A DNA stretch of 64,000 bases from Anticarsia gemmatalis (GCF_050436995.1 NC_134769.1:620001-684000); one strand, 5' to 3'; counted from the stretch's first letter, positions 21,040 to 34,598 are shown. Notes: generated by a model from the sequence alone, not told the origin. Numbers and translations: made by a program.

Positions 21040-23280
21040 TTTAAAAAGAAATCCCTTTTCGTTCCCAACTAAGAACATTTTGGCAAACTTTGTAAAAAAA
21101 ACATAATTCACAATTTCTCAAAGATTTTATCCGTTATCGCGTGTAGCAATTATGTTTCAAGACGTTTAACAAGTTTGTCGTTAAGTGAGGCGACATCGAT
21201 ACTTTAACAACTTTTAATGTATGAAACCTTCGCTTTTTCGCTCTTTTAGTGATTATTTAATACTTTAGTTGGAAACTTTTTAATATATAATGTTTTTTGG
21301 GATTTTTCGTTACGCTTGAACTAGCTGGGTTCTGATATTTTTAGCGTTTATTGTGATTACATTTGCTTCAGTAGATTGCTGATGTTCCATAACCTGTAGC
21401 CCTATTTTTTATGAAGTAGTAGTAGTACCAAGAAAATAACACTGTGACGGTTGAGGCTGATTTAAGTGATTGAAGTGTTCACAAATTAGAAAGTGGTCAA
21501 TCTGATTACCGCACGGGCCCGGGTCAACCTTGTGTTCAAAAAACGTTTTGCGTAGGACAATCGCTCTTCGGATCTTTACTATTGTACTCATTCTTCTCTA
21601 CTTTGATTAAGAAAAAGATTTAGGCCAAAAGGTTTTTTTTCGAAAATCGTTTCATAGGTTTTAGCCGTAAAAACATGACAGATTTTCTCCATTTTTCATG
21701 GCTAATCCTATATAAAAATAAGGAAAAATCTTGGATTTTTTACTAATGAAAAATCTCCGATTTCTCTAAAAAAAATGAATTAAAAATATCTAATTAAAGC
21801 TGGTTCAACGCCAAATCCTATTGACATCTAGGTCGAAAAAACCTGCGCTGAAATTCTTTTCAGTTTTGTTCTAGACAGCTGTCGATGGCCGGACATAGAG
21901 CCGTTGCTGAAATTCAGCGCTGCAACGTGACTTGACAGGTTTGGACGGAGTCTTTTTTGGGAGTGTGACGTTGTGACCTCATTGATGTGATTTTTACTCG
22001 GTTTTTTGACTACATAAATATTGGATGATGGGATTCGCTTGTTTTGAATCTAGTTGCAGAATTTTCGAATTTGTAGATATTGGCGATTTGTTCCATTCGG
22101 TATTTATTTCGGATTCATAGCATGGAAGAGAGAGAGAGAGGTATCGATAGAGAAGCGACCCTTTGGCATTTTAAATTACTTGAGAACTATAGATCTTATG
22201 AAACTCGCTAAAGGCGCTGAACGGTTTTTTTACAAAATAATATGTAGTTAGCCACTCAGTTACATTGTTTCTCCTGTACTATACTCACCTAAACAGAAAA
22301 CAATGAAGATAGTAAGACTCATATGAAACATCACTGAACGGTGACCCATCTATAAAAAGACCGCACAGTACCTTGCTTAACCCAGAAACCCTTACTAACC
22401 GTTTGAAGACAACTCGGACCCTCAACCGACACTGGACTATCCAGTACAAAGATGTAACGCCTGCCCCCGCATTAATTACGTCGACCTAACTAATTTTTGT
22501 TTCAAAAATTGTACACTCTACGTGGCAGCCCATAAATATAGACCCAGAAAATAGCTCCAAAAATGTCCAGACTTTTCTGGGAGTTGTTTTAATTTGAAGT
22601 TTCGGGACTAGGCTAAATTGTGCAGAGACTTTTTCAGTGTAAAAATGTAGGATACGTTATCAAGTCTTTGCGGTCCGAGCGGTAGTATTATGCATTGCTG
22701 TACTCAGGGGCTCGGCTTTGATTCGGTCAGAAGTTTTATTGAGGTTTTCTGTTTGATGTTTTTGAGTAACCAAGTTTTCGGTAGACGTGTAAATATAATG
22801 AAGTATACATATTTCTCAGGAATCAATTGTTACTATACTATAGTCCACTTTCACGGCATACGGAAAGGTGTCAGTTAGCCTATTCAACAGATAGTGTGAT
22901 AGCAAATGTAAAAAAGACCTGTATAAACACCTAATAAGTTAACCAACACTTTTTCAAAAGTTTATTAATTCTCACATATCCTTCTTGAAATTCGAAGTAG
23001 TAGGTTTTCTATTCAAAAGCAATACACATTTTCATTCACTTCCATGTTTGCACAGCACTATTTCCTACAAAGTAACCAATAAACCACTCAATACATTATA
23101 ATCAGTCAAGTTCACCTCAGACCTGCATAATCTATCAAAGTGTACAATATTGAATAAGTTTCGCAACAACTTCATGTATTCAGGTAAAGATATATTGGAG
23201 CTTTTACATGTAATTGCGAATGCTCTACAAAATGACGCGAGAGCAAGTTAAAACCCTGATCCGCTGCTAACGTATAATTG
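21040..23280. other. Non-coding interval
   Basis: No gene is recognised. A GA repeat lies at 22127-22140. Around 21845-21921 two GCGCTGAA-type segments face each other imperfectly, too weakly to call an element. Confidence 0.4.
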
Positions 23281-23475
23281 GATCTCCTCCCGGAATAAGG
23301 GAGCGGTTAGGCCTAGACCTCACAAGGCTGCTGGCCGCTGAGTGCGGATTGGAGACTCTGTATATCTTCAAGAACTGTCTTAAGCACAGCACGTTGGCAA
23401 AGTTTTCTCATGATTTATTCCTTCCCCGTTAGAACAAGTGATAACTATTTGTAATACACATGTAACTTTGAAAAT
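23281..23475 (-). repeat. SINE family A copy without tRNA head
   Basis: On the minus strand the body landmarks are recognisable: TATCACTTGTTCTAACGGG, TTTGCCAACGTGC in place of the usual CATGC segment, and CCTAACCGCTCCCTTATTCC at the 3' side. The head, expected right of 23475, is not present. Confidence 0.5.
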
Positions 23476-23914
23476 TTATGATATTATTTGGTTTTAGATT
23501 ACTTCGAAAAAAAATGGACTTTCACTTATTGTGGTAAAATTATATCATCTGTACGTATCCACAAACCTGAAAAAAATGCTATAAAATACCTACTAGATTA
23601 TATTATTCCAATCATGACACTGAACTAGATACAACCAGTTTTAAATGCTTCGAGTGTTCTAATGTGTATCCACCTTAACATTGCTCTCTACTCCCTCGGG
23701 GGGTGGAGGGCAAAATTGAAACTTGTTAGTTTGTTAAGGGGTAATTTTGTTATGAGAAAATATTGATTTTGTTTAATGGAGTGAAGGTTTTTGTAACAAA
23801 ATTAACACACAACTGTTTTTGTTTCCTTTTAGCTCTAACTAAATAACTTCAATTTGCTGTAATATTTTTTCAACCTATCCTTTGAAATTGTTAGCAGTAT
23901 TATCTACGCCCAAA
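23476..23914. other. Non-coding interval
   Basis: AT-rich with no recognisable gene. The LINE relic starts at its right edge. Confidence 0.4.
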
Positions 23915-24706
23915 CATTGGATTGTAATTGACAGTGGATTGTAATTTTAATTGGAAACCACACACCAATGTAATATGTAATAAACTGCAATCAGTCTTGG
24001 GTAAATTCTTCCATCTCAATAGCTTTGTTCATAAAAAAGTCTTGTTTGTATCGTATCATGCACTTGCTGATTCATTAATTAATTATGGATTAAGTAGTTA
24101 TGCGCTTACATTCAAAACACACCTAGATGTATAAAACAACTTCAAATTAGAATAATTAAATATCTTGTCAACCAAAAAGTTAAACAGAAATGTAAACCTA
24201 ACTATGACAAATTGTTTAATATATGTAAAATATTACCAGTACATACATATTAAAGTAGAATACCTAATAGCTTTAGAACAATATAATAATGACAAGTATA
24301 AGGAACCAATTGTACATATTATATATAACACCAGACAAAAAGAACAGGGTAAATTAGTGATACCACCTGTAAGAAACTACTATGGTAAAAGAACAAGAAA
24401 ATATATAACTCCTATAATATTTAATAAGATAGATTATATAAGAAATACGTCCAAAGATACAAGTATAATATCATTTAAAAAAAGACTGAAAGAAAAAATA
24501 CTTTTAGAATTATAGATATAAATACATAACATAGGTAAGTTAAAAGCTATAAATTAGTTATATAATAATTGTATAATTATATATATTATGATGTAAGAAT
24601 TGAAATAGAGCGCCATTGTAGCCAACAAACTGTTATGCAGTTTGGCGATTTTTTGTGATAACTTTAATTTTATTGTTAAACTTGAATAAATGATTTAAAA
24701 AAAAAA
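23915..24706 (+). pseudogene. 5'-truncated LINE: C-terminal end of reverse transcriptase ORF
   Basis: The translated pieces match the region after the polymerase core in jockey/CR1-type LINEs. The order is DSG..NWKPHTNVICNKL, then LINYGLSSYALTFKTHL, then IRIIKYLVNQKVKQKC, then LEQYNNDKYKEPIVH, and finally TRKYITPIIFNKIDY near the end. At least two frameshifts separate them, near 23940 and 24130-24250, so it is dead. The 3' end is complete, with a stop at 24513-24515, AATAAA at 24685-24690 and an A tail at 24697-24706. No clear target duplication was found. It belongs to a different clade from the intact LINE, since there is no RNase H before the tail. Confidence 0.75.
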
Positions 24707-27100
24707 CATAAAGGAAATTTGTACTTTACAATAATTCAGGTATAATATTAAGTATAGTAATCTTTATTAATTTGAAATGCGGTATCTAGTATCAGTCTAA
24801 TCAGCAAGACTTCAAAAAAGTCTTTAAGCATAGAATGCTAACGTGACGACATAATTAGTATATGTTTAAAATGATTAGGGTAACATTTTATTCCTGCCCT
24901 TAATATTATGATAAAATTATTTATCGTAGATTAACCATTTAAGAAGTACATTTTAAATACATTATGTTTATATTTTATTTTTTTACGTTAATACACTAAA
25001 ATACCCTATTTCAAACGCTCACAACCCGATGTAGTATCGAGTGTAGAGAACCGCGTTACAAACAAACGCACAAACATGCTAGATCGTTAGCGTCACGTAA
25101 TTGTAACGTCGCTGATTGTTAAATGATTACACTGGCGGCCAAATTGTGTAGCGAGTGAATGTGAGCGAGTGTGGGTGTATTTGTCACGGTTAAGTTGAAC
25201 TTTAGGAAAGGTGGGATTTGTATGGCAGAAAATGTAAAAGAAAATTATCAATATAATATAGATAGGTTTAGATTAATGTGTGTTAATCTCACGGTTAGAT
25301 GGCTTGATTGTAGTTCAGTGTCACTGGAAATCGACTCCTTTATACAACAATTGGAAGAAAAACCTGATGCCGATTATATATTATTGTTGGCCCCGTGACT
25401 CATTTTTGAATGCTAATTAATCCGCTATTTTCATCTGCTTAGAGAGTCGATTTTTTTTACTGTCTTCAATTATCGTCATGCTATAAAATTGTTGAAATGG
25501 TTTAACCATAAAAACATAATAGACAGTCAAACTTTATCAGTTTAATATTATTAACGAAATTAGTAAAGAAAATATAATATAATAATGTTATACCAAAATA
25601 ATATAATAACGATCCCTTTACAACACTCAATCTCGAATATTTCGTAGTCTGAAGCCATTTTTCTCGTCTCAAATGAGGTGTGCAAAATAAAAAGGGTTTG
25701 CTGTCGTGTCGGTAATATGGAGATGTAGGCCGAAGGGTAATCGCCTCAGCATTGTTTAAAAAAGGTTCTATAATCGATTTATATCTATCTGCTGTTATTT
25801 CTTTGGGAAATAGAAGATTTTGCGAAATGTGTAAATAATAGCGTAATTTTCTCTTTTATGCTATTTATTTGTTCCGTGTGTTTAATCAATATTGAGACGA
25901 ATAAATTATAGTTTTATATTTAATAGTAATAGATATTAATCAAAATCATAAGGTTTAGACCTTTGGACAGGTTAATTGCCAATCTGTTGTAAAAAATAAA
26001 CGTTAATAAGAAAACAGAAGAATATCATATTTGTAAATATTAGGACTACTACTTAGACTGATTTTAATTTCTGATATAGTGTTTTAATAAGATTTTTGAG
26101 TGACACACAAAAGTATAATATCTACGGGTTCTTTAAAACAGAACCTAAACTTCTTCTTATTTGTGATTACGAATTACTTTCTGCGCAAGAAACACCAATA
26201 TCTGTTCTAAGTAAGCAAAACACTTAGTGCCTAATTCTTACCAACAAATTACTAAACGGACTAAAACAACGAAGCATATTACAGAACCTCTTGAAAACTT
26301 CACTAAAAACAACACAACGGTTAATTTCCTCGGCCGCCAGTGTACCGAGAGGATAATGATTATTATTTAGAGAGGAACTCGGGGAACAACGGACCCGGAT
26401 GAAATGCAAAATTAATAACTGTAATTGATACCGCTATGAACGACTCCTGAGCCCAATCTCCCCTTTAGCAAACACTTTTTGTTATTCCAAAAGAATATTA
26501 AGCTTTAAAAATATAAGCGCCTTGAAACCAACAATGGAAAACCCACCTTAAATTTAGACAGGTAAGGTTAAGATTTGAATGAAGTGATTTTAAAATTTTG
26601 AAGATATTTTCGAAGCCCATTGTGATAATTTCAAAGTCATCCACGATTTTATAAGTTGTTTTCAATGGGATCGGATGTTCGTGACGTTTGAACGCGTTTG
26701 AAAGGGAAAAAATATCGTTTGCGTCATTTTGAGTAGCTTAATCATCAGTTTTAGGAAGGCATTATTATATTTTGGAATTTTTTTTAAAATAGCGTGTTTG
26801 TTATTGGTAGAAATTCATAGATATAATATATGTATGGTTCAGGTTAGGTGTGTTCAGGAAATCAGCGACATTGCAATTTTTATTGCATTTTTATCTTACT
26901 AAGTAAGCTATGTTATAGGTCACGGTGTGCGATGGGTAAGATTTAAATAGCGAAAGAAAGTCGCAGTCATAGTAAAACTAGATCAATATATAAAACGCGT
27001 ATATAAAAAAAAAAATAATAAAATCAGGCACAAGTTACAAACATGGTACTTGACCTTTCTTTTCTGAGCAAAAAATTTATTCTGTTTAGCACATGACAAT
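24707..27100. other. Non-coding interval
   Basis: No gene is recognised with confidence. A small ATG frame at 25222-25398 (+) is described separately. The rest is AT-rich. Confidence 0.4.
25222..25398 (+). other. Small open frame of unknown nature
   Basis: Fifty-eight codons from an ATG encode a mildly acidic, soluble-looking peptide with a regular mix of residues (ENYQYNIDRFRLMCVNL; IQQLEEKPDADYILLL). It looks more protein-like than other small frames nearby. Upstream, 25015-25170 is less AT-rich and contains several CG dinucleotides. I do not recognise the sequence. It could be a short gene, an exon or a transposon remnant. Confidence 0.2.
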
Positions 27101-27345
27101 TTTTTTAGGCCATCATTGTCCCTCTACCAGGCAGGTGCAGGTTAGGGACTTAGCATGCCCTCAAGAACTATTAGGCATGCACAGTTTTATCATGATGTTT
27201 TTCAACGCCGTTAGAGAAAGTGATAATTATTTCTAATTCACATAAATCTTCGAAAAGTCACCGTTGTTTTGTCTCGAGTTCACCGTCGACCACTTGCGTG
27301 GTAGATGCCTAACTACTCACTTATACCACTTCCCTAACACTACTT
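27101..27345 (-). repeat. SINE family A copy with internal deletion
   Basis: The minus strand has the tRNA-like head region (GTGGTATAAGTGAG, CCACGCAAGTGGTCG) and the body (TATCACTTTCTCTAACGGCG, GCATGCCTAATAGTTC). Compared with the copy at 12520, about 50 bases are missing between the CAGCAGTGG-type 3' end and the CACTTGG segment. A T run at 27101-27106 marks the 3' side. Confidence 0.6.
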
Positions 27346-27756
27346 TTACAAACCGAATTCTAAAACAAAAAATATAAAAAACCTAAAAATACTCCACAAA
27401 ACTAGTAGGTATTAAATCAAATTCTATTTCAAGCACTTAAACTTGACAGTTCACCTTAAACGATTGATACCGAGATATGTGAGCGATCTAAAGCCTTCAA
27501 AGGCTCTATTAGCCTTTACTCTGTTATCACAAAGGGTTGTATTGTCCCCAGCATCCCAATCTCAAAGTCAGCGTACCGTTTCTCAATTACCGCTTGATTC
27601 TTTGTCATTTCGACTGATATGTTCATTGGTTGGGAGGAAAACGTTCGTGTATTATTCTTCAAGTAATCTTTGGCTTGTTATTTTATATGTTAGATTGTGA
27701 AATTATAACTAGTGTTTTATGTCTACAAGTATAAAAAGTAAATTGAAGTACATTTA
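27346..27756. other. Non-coding interval
   Basis: A frame at 27443-27700 (+, 85 codons) is serine- and leucine-rich without known motifs. I treat it as chance. Confidence 0.35.
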
Positions 27757-27996
27757 TCTATACTAATATTATAAAGCTGAAGAGTTTGTTTGTTTGAACG
27801 CGCTAATCTCAGGAACTACTGGTCCGATTTGAAAAATTCTTTCAGTGTTAGATAGCCCATTTATCGAGGAAGGTATATATATCATCACGCTACGACCAAT
27901 AGGAGCAGAGTACCAGTAAAAAATGTTACAAAAACGGGGAAAATTTTGACCCATTCTCTCTTATGTGACGCAAGCGAAGTTGCGCGGGTCAGCTAG
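27757..27996 (+). mobile_element. Short Helitron, family 1
   Basis: It runs from TCTATACTAATATTATAAAG to GCGCGGGTCAGCTAG, flanked by A on the left and T on the right. The 3' hairpin arms are GCAAGCGAAGTTGC. It has only two GTTT units. The strong similarity to 43197 and 49679 suggests recent spread. No coding capacity; the 61-codon minus frame inside it is accidental. Confidence 0.82.
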
Positions 27997-28895
27997 TGTT
28001 ATTATAATAAAATCAGGATTTTCGCTATTATTTTTTGCCATTCAATATTCGTATACTTTCGGATTACTCAGTTAAGAATTCATTTCTCAATATCAATTGC
28101 AAATCACGCCTTTTTCCCGAAGGAGTAGGCAGAAAACAAATTATACACCTAATATTAATGCTTTACAATTTCTCTTAAACTATTTATTAGTCTAATAGAC
28201 AATTTATGTCTAATTAAAAAACATATTATTATGTACAAACAGTTTCACATTAATTTATTTTAGTTTTTCTTCGAGGTATTTTTTTAGATCTTTTGAGCTT
28301 CATTCAAAACAAAATGTATTACTTTTCGCCCTACTATTTTACACAATTCTTATATTTCAAAAAGACTAAATTCAAAAGGCATTTCTCTCTACGTTAAACG
28401 GTTCGATCTGAAATCCACTCTCACTTATTAAGCCGATTGTCTTCCGAAGTAGTTAATACAGTACCTTCCAATTAACTAAATCGGTTTCAGTCCAGTCTCA
28501 CGCCGGTGACACAGATCTTATTGCTTTCTGCCATTTCTCTCGCCTTTACTTTTGGAAACACCTTTTTTCGGTATTTATTTCTTGTTGGGCTTTTTTGCTT
28601 GTAGTTTTCTGTTTAGAAGACAGTGTTTTGAGTTATTTTTGTTAGTAGTAAAACGTTAAAGATGCTGATATTGGATTAGATCTAGTGATACTATCTAGAA
28701 AGAAAAGTGCACCGGCCAAGCGCAAGTTAGACTCGTGTACGAAGGGGTTAAATATTTATATTATTCTAGACTTAGTAGTTTTTGTTAAGGTGGCAACAGA
28801 AATACCTAATCATAAAAAATAAAATTTCAACCGTCTAACTGTCACGGTTCATGACCTAATTTTTGCCATTTAATAATTTTAAAAAAATTCATAGA
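27997..28895. other. Non-coding interval
   Basis: No recognisable gene or repeat. Confidence 0.4.
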
Positions 28896-28955
28896 ATAAT
28901 CATCATCATCATCATCATCTCATCCGGGAATCGTCCACTGCTGGACAAAGGCCTA
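28896..28955 (-). repeat. LINE/SINE 3' end with ATG repeat tail
   Basis: A run of CAT/ATC triplets (28899-28919) is followed by CCACTGCTGGACAAAGGCC. On the minus strand this is GGCCTTTGTCCAGCAGTGG followed by GAT repeats, a very common 3' end of lepidopteran retroposons with microsatellite tails. Confidence 0.6.
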
Positions 28956-31169
28956 AAAATAGAATAGAATAGAATTCTTATTTTTCTAGGCATAGAATAA
29001 TAATATAATTAAAATAATAAATAATGTTGGTATCTAATGTAATCTCTATAAAGTAATAATATAATTAAATTAATAAATATTTTTGATATCTAATGTCACC
29101 TCCATAAAATTTTAAATAAATATCTATTTCTCGTAGACTTGCAATCTTTTCAATAAAACATCGTAACTTTTCTTTACGTTATAATTTACGTCCTTAATAG
29201 CGCCAATGTCACATAATTACGACCAAAAACTTTTCTACTGCCTTTCAGAATCACAAAATAGGTCAAATCAACAACTTTTAATTCAAAGGCTCTATAAAAA
29301 CCTACCCCTTATATTCTACGTGTCTCTTAGCAAAGAGTGATAATGAACTTTACGACCGGCCTTTATTCATCCACATAAAATTAATTTTAGACGTTACAAA
29401 TTTCGCCAATCTAAGGAAAAGTAAAAAAAAAGGGAAAATTATCTTTTTATAACATAATTAAAACTTCTCGTGAAAATAAAGAGGCCTCGTTACTGTAGTC
29501 TTAAAGGGAGCAATATAAAAAGATATCTGAGGGGAGACATAAGTTTAAATACCCATAAAAAACCAACCTTAAACACTCAAACATAAAGTCTAAAATCGTG
29601 TGTAGATAATTGACACGTGATCGAATGTGTTGTTATACATTGCTGCGTTAACAGGATTCGTCAAATTGCCTTCGAATGGTTTCCGATCGTTGGATCGGGT
29701 GCGATTCGTTCGTGTTGAGTGAGTGCTACTTATTCGGTTGTATTGGTGGAGGCATTACCATTCGATCGCTCTCGTGTCGAAGGAAACGATATCATTTGCA
29801 TGTCTGCACTTGACGCTTTTACGTTACCTTTTATCTTTTTCTTGTTAACCGCTGATCTATCTCTTTGGGTTTCTTCTTTTGCTGTTTCAATTTTGTGTAT
29901 GTGATTTTGGTGCTTTGGTAGTCTTTCTAAAGATTCTTCATTTATGCAAATTATCTTTGTTGAACAATGTTAATACAGTATACTTCTGTTGCTATTGACT
30001 GTTAATATTGGTATTGTGACTATTTCAAGTGCTGCATTAGTTTTTGATCCTATTGAAAATTATCTTTAAATAACAATAAATGATAATAACATAGAGTAAT
30101 ATAAGAGTTCAGTTGCCATACAGTTGGGAATTCAATATGTTGTATAGTTAGCCCCAAAAATATGTATACTCTGTCAAATCTTCAAAAGCATTTCTATCAT
30201 TGAAAATAGTGAAACAACTACTTTATATCAACTTCATAGTAATTTATTAAACATAGATAATTGCTTGCTGACCAATAGCAATACTTAATCAAAGGAATTT
30301 TTAACTGCACACACTTAATATCGTTTGATCTGAGTATTTAAATCAAATTATTGTTTGTTGTTTTATTGTTTATATGTAAACGTTTTGAATTCTCAGAAAC
30401 TATTTGTACTTTAGGCTATGTACAAATCTCTTAACATTTCCTAAATATTTTCAAACAAACCAAAAAAACACCTGGAAAATAAGTTGAGAAGTACATTCAC
30501 GCCCTCCATATTAACGAGGAAAAATAAAAACTAATTTAGCCGAGTTCCCGAGGTAAATGAGAAAGCTTTGTTTGTTTAGGATCCGAACATAACATTGACT
30601 TATAGGATTTATTTCTAACTTTTACGTACAGGTATTATGTAGGTACTTTTAAAGTCAATTTATTAGGAAGTGATGGCTCGGAAAAAATATAACGTTTAAT
30701 TACGAAATTTGTGAGAATTTTGAAATACTTGCTTTTATGTTGACTATTTAATTAATGTAGTGGGTAACTAAAGCTCTGCAGTAAGAATATAATAAATTAT
30801 TGTTTGCATGATTCTTAGTCAAAAGTTCACTCTATCCTGAAGTTATCTTCTTGCAGTTTCCAGCTGGATTGAACTCAAGGTTACTTACTCCGTCGATTAT
30901 TTCATTTTGTGATCTTTTTTCGTCAGTGTCCGTGTTGCCAAATCGTTAATTTAAAATGTAATTCTCCAAAACTGAATTAGTGTCCGCGTGAGTATGTGCT
31001 TCATTTGTAATTAACTCAATCCCAAAAACAGGTAACCCCGTCAATATTTTTCTACACCCTCACCATTTCCTAACTAACCCTTAACAAGTCAATTACGTCA
31101 TCTATTACCCTTTAGTGGGAGGCTTATAAGGGCCAATTAGTTGGCAATTAACACTGATACAACCGGCAG
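28956..31169. other. Non-coding interval
   Basis: No gene is recognised. Two similar AT-rich segments (TAATAATATAATTAAA) lie near 28997 and 29056, a short local duplication. Confidence 0.4.
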
Positions 31170-31217
31170 TTAGTTGGGTCCCAGCATCGAGCCCTGAGGT
31201 ACTCCCAATTTTATTGT
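31170..31217 (-). pseudogene. Relic of LINE reverse transcriptase (motif B block)
   Basis: The minus strand reads TIKLGVPQGSMLGPN and then a stop. This is the same conserved block as at 833-871 and 34551-34595, from a different fossil. The 102-codon minus frame over 31105-31413 runs in another register and is accidental. Confidence 0.5.
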
Positions 31218-34200
31218 CGAACAACGGTACTACAATCGTTATGGGGTGTTTCAGGGGTATTTTTCGATCGCTTTGTTTAAGGGTTGAAGGTAATTGGGGT
31301 TGACGGTTAGAACCGTGGGTTTTATTTACTTTGGACCATAAAACTGTTACAGTTTGTTTTCCAGGATTTATTTTGGGGGACACAATTGATTTTTTGTTGG
31401 TCTCCGCTTTCATGTATTGTGAACAAGGAAATAAAATATTGTTATTACCAAAACCCGATTGTCAAAGAAATAAAACAATAAAGAAAAATACTGTAAAGAC
31501 TATTTTGGATATTAGTACAGCTAGATGTAATATCAAGCAGCAATTCGATAAATGAAACTAAAATGCTTTCACCTGAATACATAAAGAAAACTTCCATAAC
31601 AAACTTATCGCTCACACACTTCAAAAAACAAACTTATTCATGTTTTCTCAAACTCCACGATTCGCAGGCAATCAGTAAAACAAATGTAAATCATAGTTTA
31701 CTATGCACATAAATCAAGTAATTTTACACTCTAACAAAATGCACTAAGTTTTACGGCTTATAAACTTTAACTGTTACCCTTTATCGTCTGTCGTTTACTG
31801 CCTCCCCTCTCCCCCCTACTTTTTAAGGTTCGTGACTTTTGAAGGGCCCTTACTACTCTTAACTCGAGTTTGTAATGTTTACACAGTAAACTTTACTGAC
31901 AATTGTATTCTTTCTTTCTGTGTCAACAACTGAAGTTTCTTTCACGATCTATTGTGTGCTCAAATTGTTGTCTTTAATGAGTTTGTCAGGTACAAGAGCT
32001 TTGGAAGTTTTGAAGTCCTTTAAATTTGTTGAGTTCTATTCGTTTTATAATTTGAAAATTGAAATTTAACTTTTATTCTTGAGCTCATTTTATAAGGACA
32101 CTTGCTGATTTGCGCGACTTTGCTTTCGTTAAAATTTTCATCCTGGATTGTTCAAAACAACTTGGCCGCGTTTTGCCTCAAATTATTATAAATTAATTCT
32201 TCATCATGAAGATGAACTAATACCCGATTTAAACAATATGATATGTGTTTGTATTGCTTTCGACTTGAAAGCACCAGCTACAGAAACATGTTCACTATGT
32301 TCAGATAATAAAAATCTTAGAGATAGTTAAAGATTCAGGGTCAAACATAGACTTCTTGATTTTTCTAAAATAAACCCTTAAACTAGGGATGAAACTTTGC
32401 AAATGGAAACTCGAGTTTGGTAGTATGCCAATGTGAAGTAAACTGTATTCTCGTGTAACAATTCTTCTTCAAATTATCCGGAGATAAGAGCTATTTGTGT
32501 TTTATCTACGTACCAATAAAACAGCGGTAAAACTAGTCAGTACGTCGTGTGTGAGCGAGACAGAAATATGTGTAAATGAATAAATGAAGAGGTTAATTTA
32601 CTTGTTATGGCTGTAGGAAATTGTAGTCGTTTGTTTAGTGTTTTGTGTGTTCTAAAAATGTCCTTTTAAGTTATAATTTAGGTTCAGTTTAGTAGTCTGG
32701 TTTACCGAATTATGATGAAAAGCCAAACAAGTTATTATATTAAAAAAATAGAGCAAAAGAGCGGCCGTGACTTTGTTGCTAGCTCTTGTCATAAAACTCT
32801 ACCCCCTCTCCGAGATAATAGCAGATTCAATGTTGACTTTAATTAATAAATGATTAGATTTTTGGCAAATATCAAAAATGAATGTTTTACCACACAAGTA
32901 CAGCCTACTTAGGTCTAATGGCCCAAATAATAGTAAGTAACTACATCAAGGATCTAAACATCAATAAACCTTCAAAAACACAATTCAAATGTAACAAACA
33001 CGAAGCATTATCATCCAAACTAATTTCCCATACCTACATCCAGCATCCCCGCTATAAAAGCGAAAAGTCTTTCTCCATTCCCTTTGTGTATCCCGAGGAT
33101 TATTTTGATAATAATTTACCGTTCTTCTTTCTATATTGTTCGAGTAAATCCTTTTAGTGCCACTATTTCTTTATTTTCACTTTTTTTCTGAGAGCATTCA
33201 AATAGAAACAGCTTGTGAATGGGATCGGTTTACTGCCGAAACACTTATACACATAAGTTATATATTTATATTTTGGTAATGCATTATGTAACAATATATA
33301 TTTTGGTTGTTCGGTTATTGTTTTGATTTGAATTTTTGCAGAGTAAATAGAGCGGAATTTGTTGATCAAAAAATTGCATTTGAAAAGTCACTTTCCTAAT
33401 ATGAGCCTTTTTGATATTTGATTAAAACATGGTTTTACCCATTATAGATATTTATAAATAATTTACCAAATGGTATTTTGACAGCAGTTTGTTTTACTTT
33501 TATTTAGCAGATCGGTTATCGGACACTTATTACTGAACTAGCCTTTAATAACCAATTAATTTGATCTTCCAGCTGAAATCAATTGGAGTACAAGATAAAC
33601 CATAAACAGTTATTAACATTCGCTTAGACGAGTGCAAGTTTATGTCTTAATACATCAAATCTCCAAGAAATTCAATCAAAATTTATAAGCAATTTTGACA
33701 GCATGACCAAAAGAAATTCTTATGCACGTCGTAAAAAGTATCGTAAAAATTCGATCGGAATTTATAAAAGTTAAATGTACATGTTTTTTACGATGGCATA
33801 ATCTTCTAAAGAGCTTAAAACACCGCTGCAGAAATAATTGCTTCTGTTATTCTTTATAATGCAAACGAAACGCAATTATTTGATTGAATATCGCTAGGGG
33901 CGGAGAAAAAATGCAATTCAATTACCGAGCATTGCATGGAATAAAATGAGAACACAGAATTATAATTGCTAAGAGGAAAGTTTCAAAGAATAACAAAGGA
34001 AAGATAAATGCGGTTTTAAGTATTTCTAGCATCTATCATCACTGTACCGATAAAGAGAAGCATTAAACATATTTGTATATCGATACTCGAGCAAAAGAAA
34101 ATGGCCCTAACGACACAGAAATGTTATAAAATAACGATATTATATCAAATCAACTTCGCGTCAAACGACCTTTATCTTAATTCTAAAATATCTTGTTCCA

Positions 34201-34392
34201 CACTTTTCGTTTCAAAGTACGCCCACATAACTTTTTATATCATATATTTAAGATAAGCTCTTTACGAGCATCATATTTAAAAGAGCGAGATAATAACCTC
34301 AAAAAATACTTCACGGCTTAAAACAATTGTAGCGATCAATCACAATAGCGTATAATTTTATTACGGCCCACCCTCGGAGCGAACCGTAAAGG
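31218..34392. other. Non-coding interval
   Basis: No gene is recognised. Near 32100-32130, CTTGCTGATTTGCGCGACTT resembles a decayed minus-strand Helitron 3' end. A frame at 32882-33157 (+, 91 codons) has no known motif. Confidence 0.35.
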
Positions 34393-34598
34393 GCATTCGA
34401 CATTGTGGTCACAGATTTACAATAAAATGAGAAGTACTGGGAGTGAATCCACAAGCGTTTCTTTGTGTAGGTGTCGGGGACAATTCGGCCCGGCACCGGG
34501 ACGGAATAACAATGCGTAGAAGCCTTCCTCCTCGCGCCTTATCGCGCACAGTTACTAGAGTACCGCAAGGATCGACTCTTGGCCCACAACTTTTTTAA
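34393..34598 (+). pseudogene. Relic of LINE reverse transcriptase (motifs A to B)
   Basis: AFDIV at 34393-34407 is a reverse-transcriptase motif A-like block. In another frame, KMRSTGS follows at about 34425. TRVPQGSTLGPQLF and a stop end it at 34551-34598. The order and distance fit a polymerase palm with at least one frameshift between the motifs. The stretch is less AT-rich than its neighbours. Confidence 0.5.

Noticed and set aside
21845..21921. Inverted GCGCTGAA motifs as a MITE
   Set aside because: The arms match imperfectly and no second copy was seen in the window.
31105..31413. 102-codon frame on the minus strand
   Set aside because: It overlaps the reverse-transcriptase relic in another register and matches no family.
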